From positions 18,473 through 82,472 of the forward strand of contig NZ_KB904752.1 of assembly GCF_000380185.1 (NCBI RefSeq): 64,000 nucleotides of DNA. Reading direction: 5' to 3'. Below are positions 63,475 through 64,000 of this stretch, one piece after another. Under the pieces are notes generated by a model that was given only the letters and a program-made list of their open reading frames with translations, searched no databases and was not told where the DNA came from. Source of the DNA: Thiofilum flexile DSM 14609. Lineage in GTDB: Bacteria > Pseudomonadota > Gammaproteobacteria > Thiotrichales > Thiotrichaceae. The translations under genes were made by a program, and so were the position numbers. How positions within the stretch are numbered: position 1 is the first letter of the stretch; the number at the start of each line of letters is the position of its first letter.

Positions 63475-63532
63475 ACACTAGATTAGAAGAGATAATAAAA
63501 AACGCGAGAAAAGCAATTTTTTGATAACACAT
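63410..63532 (-). pseudogene. Signal-peptide-encoding 5' end of the protease gene, frameshifted
   Basis: ATG 63532 follows AGAGGA by 6 nt. It encodes MCYQKIAFLAFFIISSNLVFA, here quoted as a 21-residue leader only in part: MCYQKIAFLAFF then IISSNLVFA, with cleavage expected after VFA, followed by AQEPPPTPSPQPSALSPQP and a TGA at 63412-63410. It thus ends within 40 codons, just past the heptanucleotide tract, while the protease frame continues at +1. With four (or seven) repeat units instead of five it would read through into SPDGSVNIVND. Marked pseudogene only for the current state. Confidence 0.75.
63413..63446. repeat. Heptanucleotide tract (GGGCTGA), 4.9 copies, likely phase-variation switch
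   Basis: GGGCTGA at 63413, 63420, 63427 and 63434, then GGGCTG at 63441-63446. The unit length is not a multiple of three, so each slip changes the reading frame of the protease gene that spans it. Currently five units; four or seven would be in frame. Confidence 0.9.
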
Positions 63533-63665
63533 AGCATATCCTCTTGAGTAATTTTCATGAAACTCTTAATAGAAATTGAATGCTAACGTAATTATGCTTA
63601 AAAAACACGCATTATTAATACTATTTGTAAAAAAATAGCCCAATGCTGTAAGTCATTATGCTTGA
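63533..63665. other. AT-rich region upstream of the protease gene
   Basis: Should carry the minus-strand protease promoter. No ORF seen. It ends at the joint where the duplicated rnhB tail begins. Confidence 0.4.
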
Positions 63666-63708
63666 GTAAGAGTTTTGCCCCAGTGCGGACGTTATGTGGG
63701 GCGTGAGT
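63666..63708 (+). pseudogene. Remnant of the rnhB 3' end (duplication footprint)
   Basis: GTAAGAGTTTTGCCCCAGTG and the following CGGACGTTATGTGGGG match the last codons of rnhB (from 61165), with a one-base insertion and substitutions. The match continues past the rnhB stop into the spacer (ATCTAAACATCTCATCTAAC and beyond, to about 63756). No ribonuclease reading frame remains. Confidence 0.85.
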
Positions 63709-63827
63709 AGATCTAAACATCTCATCTAACGAAAACCTACCGTTAGCCTGATAAAGTGGTGTCGAAACGGTAAAGATATTTTTACTTTTCTATGCTTTAT
63801 AGTGGTTAATACACTATGGAGCTTGCT

Positions 63828-64000
63828 ATGTTTATTCCTAATTATTTCCCCTATGCACCTAATAGCAGTGCTATCAGTAGAGATCATAAAGGATATGCCC
63901 AGACCGCAAATCCTTTCATTAACTACAGATCCAGCTCGTCAACGAAGCAATTGCTGAATCAACTCATTGCTCTACTAACTCAACTGATCAAAGGGATGCA
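63828..64000 (+). CDS. Hypothetical EF-hand-motif protein, copy 2 (truncated by window end)
   Basis: Second copy of the 61330-62121 gene with the same GGAG and 6-nt spacing to ATG 63828. It reads MFIPNYFPYAPNSSAISRDH, then NYRSSSSTKQLLNQLIALL. DNA is nearly identical to copy 1, with a 6-bp insertion before the serine run; the last 50 bases or so are identical. The window ends before the calcium loop, so integrity is unknown. Confidence 0.8.
   Translation, partial: MFIPNYFPYAPNSSAISRDHKGYAQTANPFINYRSSSSTKQLLNQLIALLTQLIKGM

Overview
The window reads as a chromosome segment of a gammaproteobacterium. The block glnD-map // rpsB-tsf-pyrH-frr-uppS-cdsA-dxr-rseP-bamA-skp-lpxD-fabZ-lpxA-lpxB-rnhB follows the gammaproteobacterial order and implies a Gram-negative, LPS-bearing cell. 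Moderate GC, giant cadherin/VWA/beta-helix surface proteins and a possible exopolysaccharide pair make a filamentous Thiotrichales-type organism (Thiothrix relatives) my best guess. That placement is inference only.

Layout. 1-1794: 3' part of pnp. 1955-5191: a membrane GT2 glycosyltransferase and a secreted GH26-like glycosidase, both on the minus strand (possible exopolysaccharide or sheath pair). 5406-8215: cobalamin riboswitch, btuB-like receptor and cob(I)alamin adenosyltransferase. 8448-19537: two tandem paralogous secreted proteins (2093 and 1488 aa) with an SdrD-B-like domain, a beta-helix, cadherin-like repeats and a shared C-terminal module. 19621-23161: nucleoside-type ABC importer. 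23287-25857: AT-rich accessory genes (PcfJ-like, UPF0175-like, Uma2). 26021-33649: xdhA without a following xdhB, a radical SAM protein, another Uma2 gene, an omega-amidase/methionine aminotransferase pair and pckA. 34338-42690: two tandem paralogous VWA/cadherin proteins ending in the same C-terminal module as the beta-helix pair, each behind a long duplicated leader. 42746-61205: conserved housekeeping and envelope block. 61330-64000: two copies of an EF-hand-motif gene flanking a secreted trypsin-like protease.

Most notable signals. (1) The protease signal peptide and its mature part lie in different frames, joined by a GGGCTGA heptanucleotide tract of about five units. Losing one unit or gaining two would restore one continuous reading frame, so this looks like a phase-variable secreted protease captured in the OFF state. 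(2) The second EF-hand gene copy carries a remnant of the rnhB 3' end upstream, the footprint of a duplication with a period of about 2.5 kb. (3) The VWA leaders contain a hairpin with two covarying base pairs, plus a promoter-like 40-bp unit with a perfect palindrome that is present twice before the first paralog and once, degenerate, before the second. (4) Four giant proteins of two architectures share a C-terminal module of about 260 aa containing two dockerin-like motifs.

No tRNA, rRNA, CRISPR array or transposase gene was recognised.
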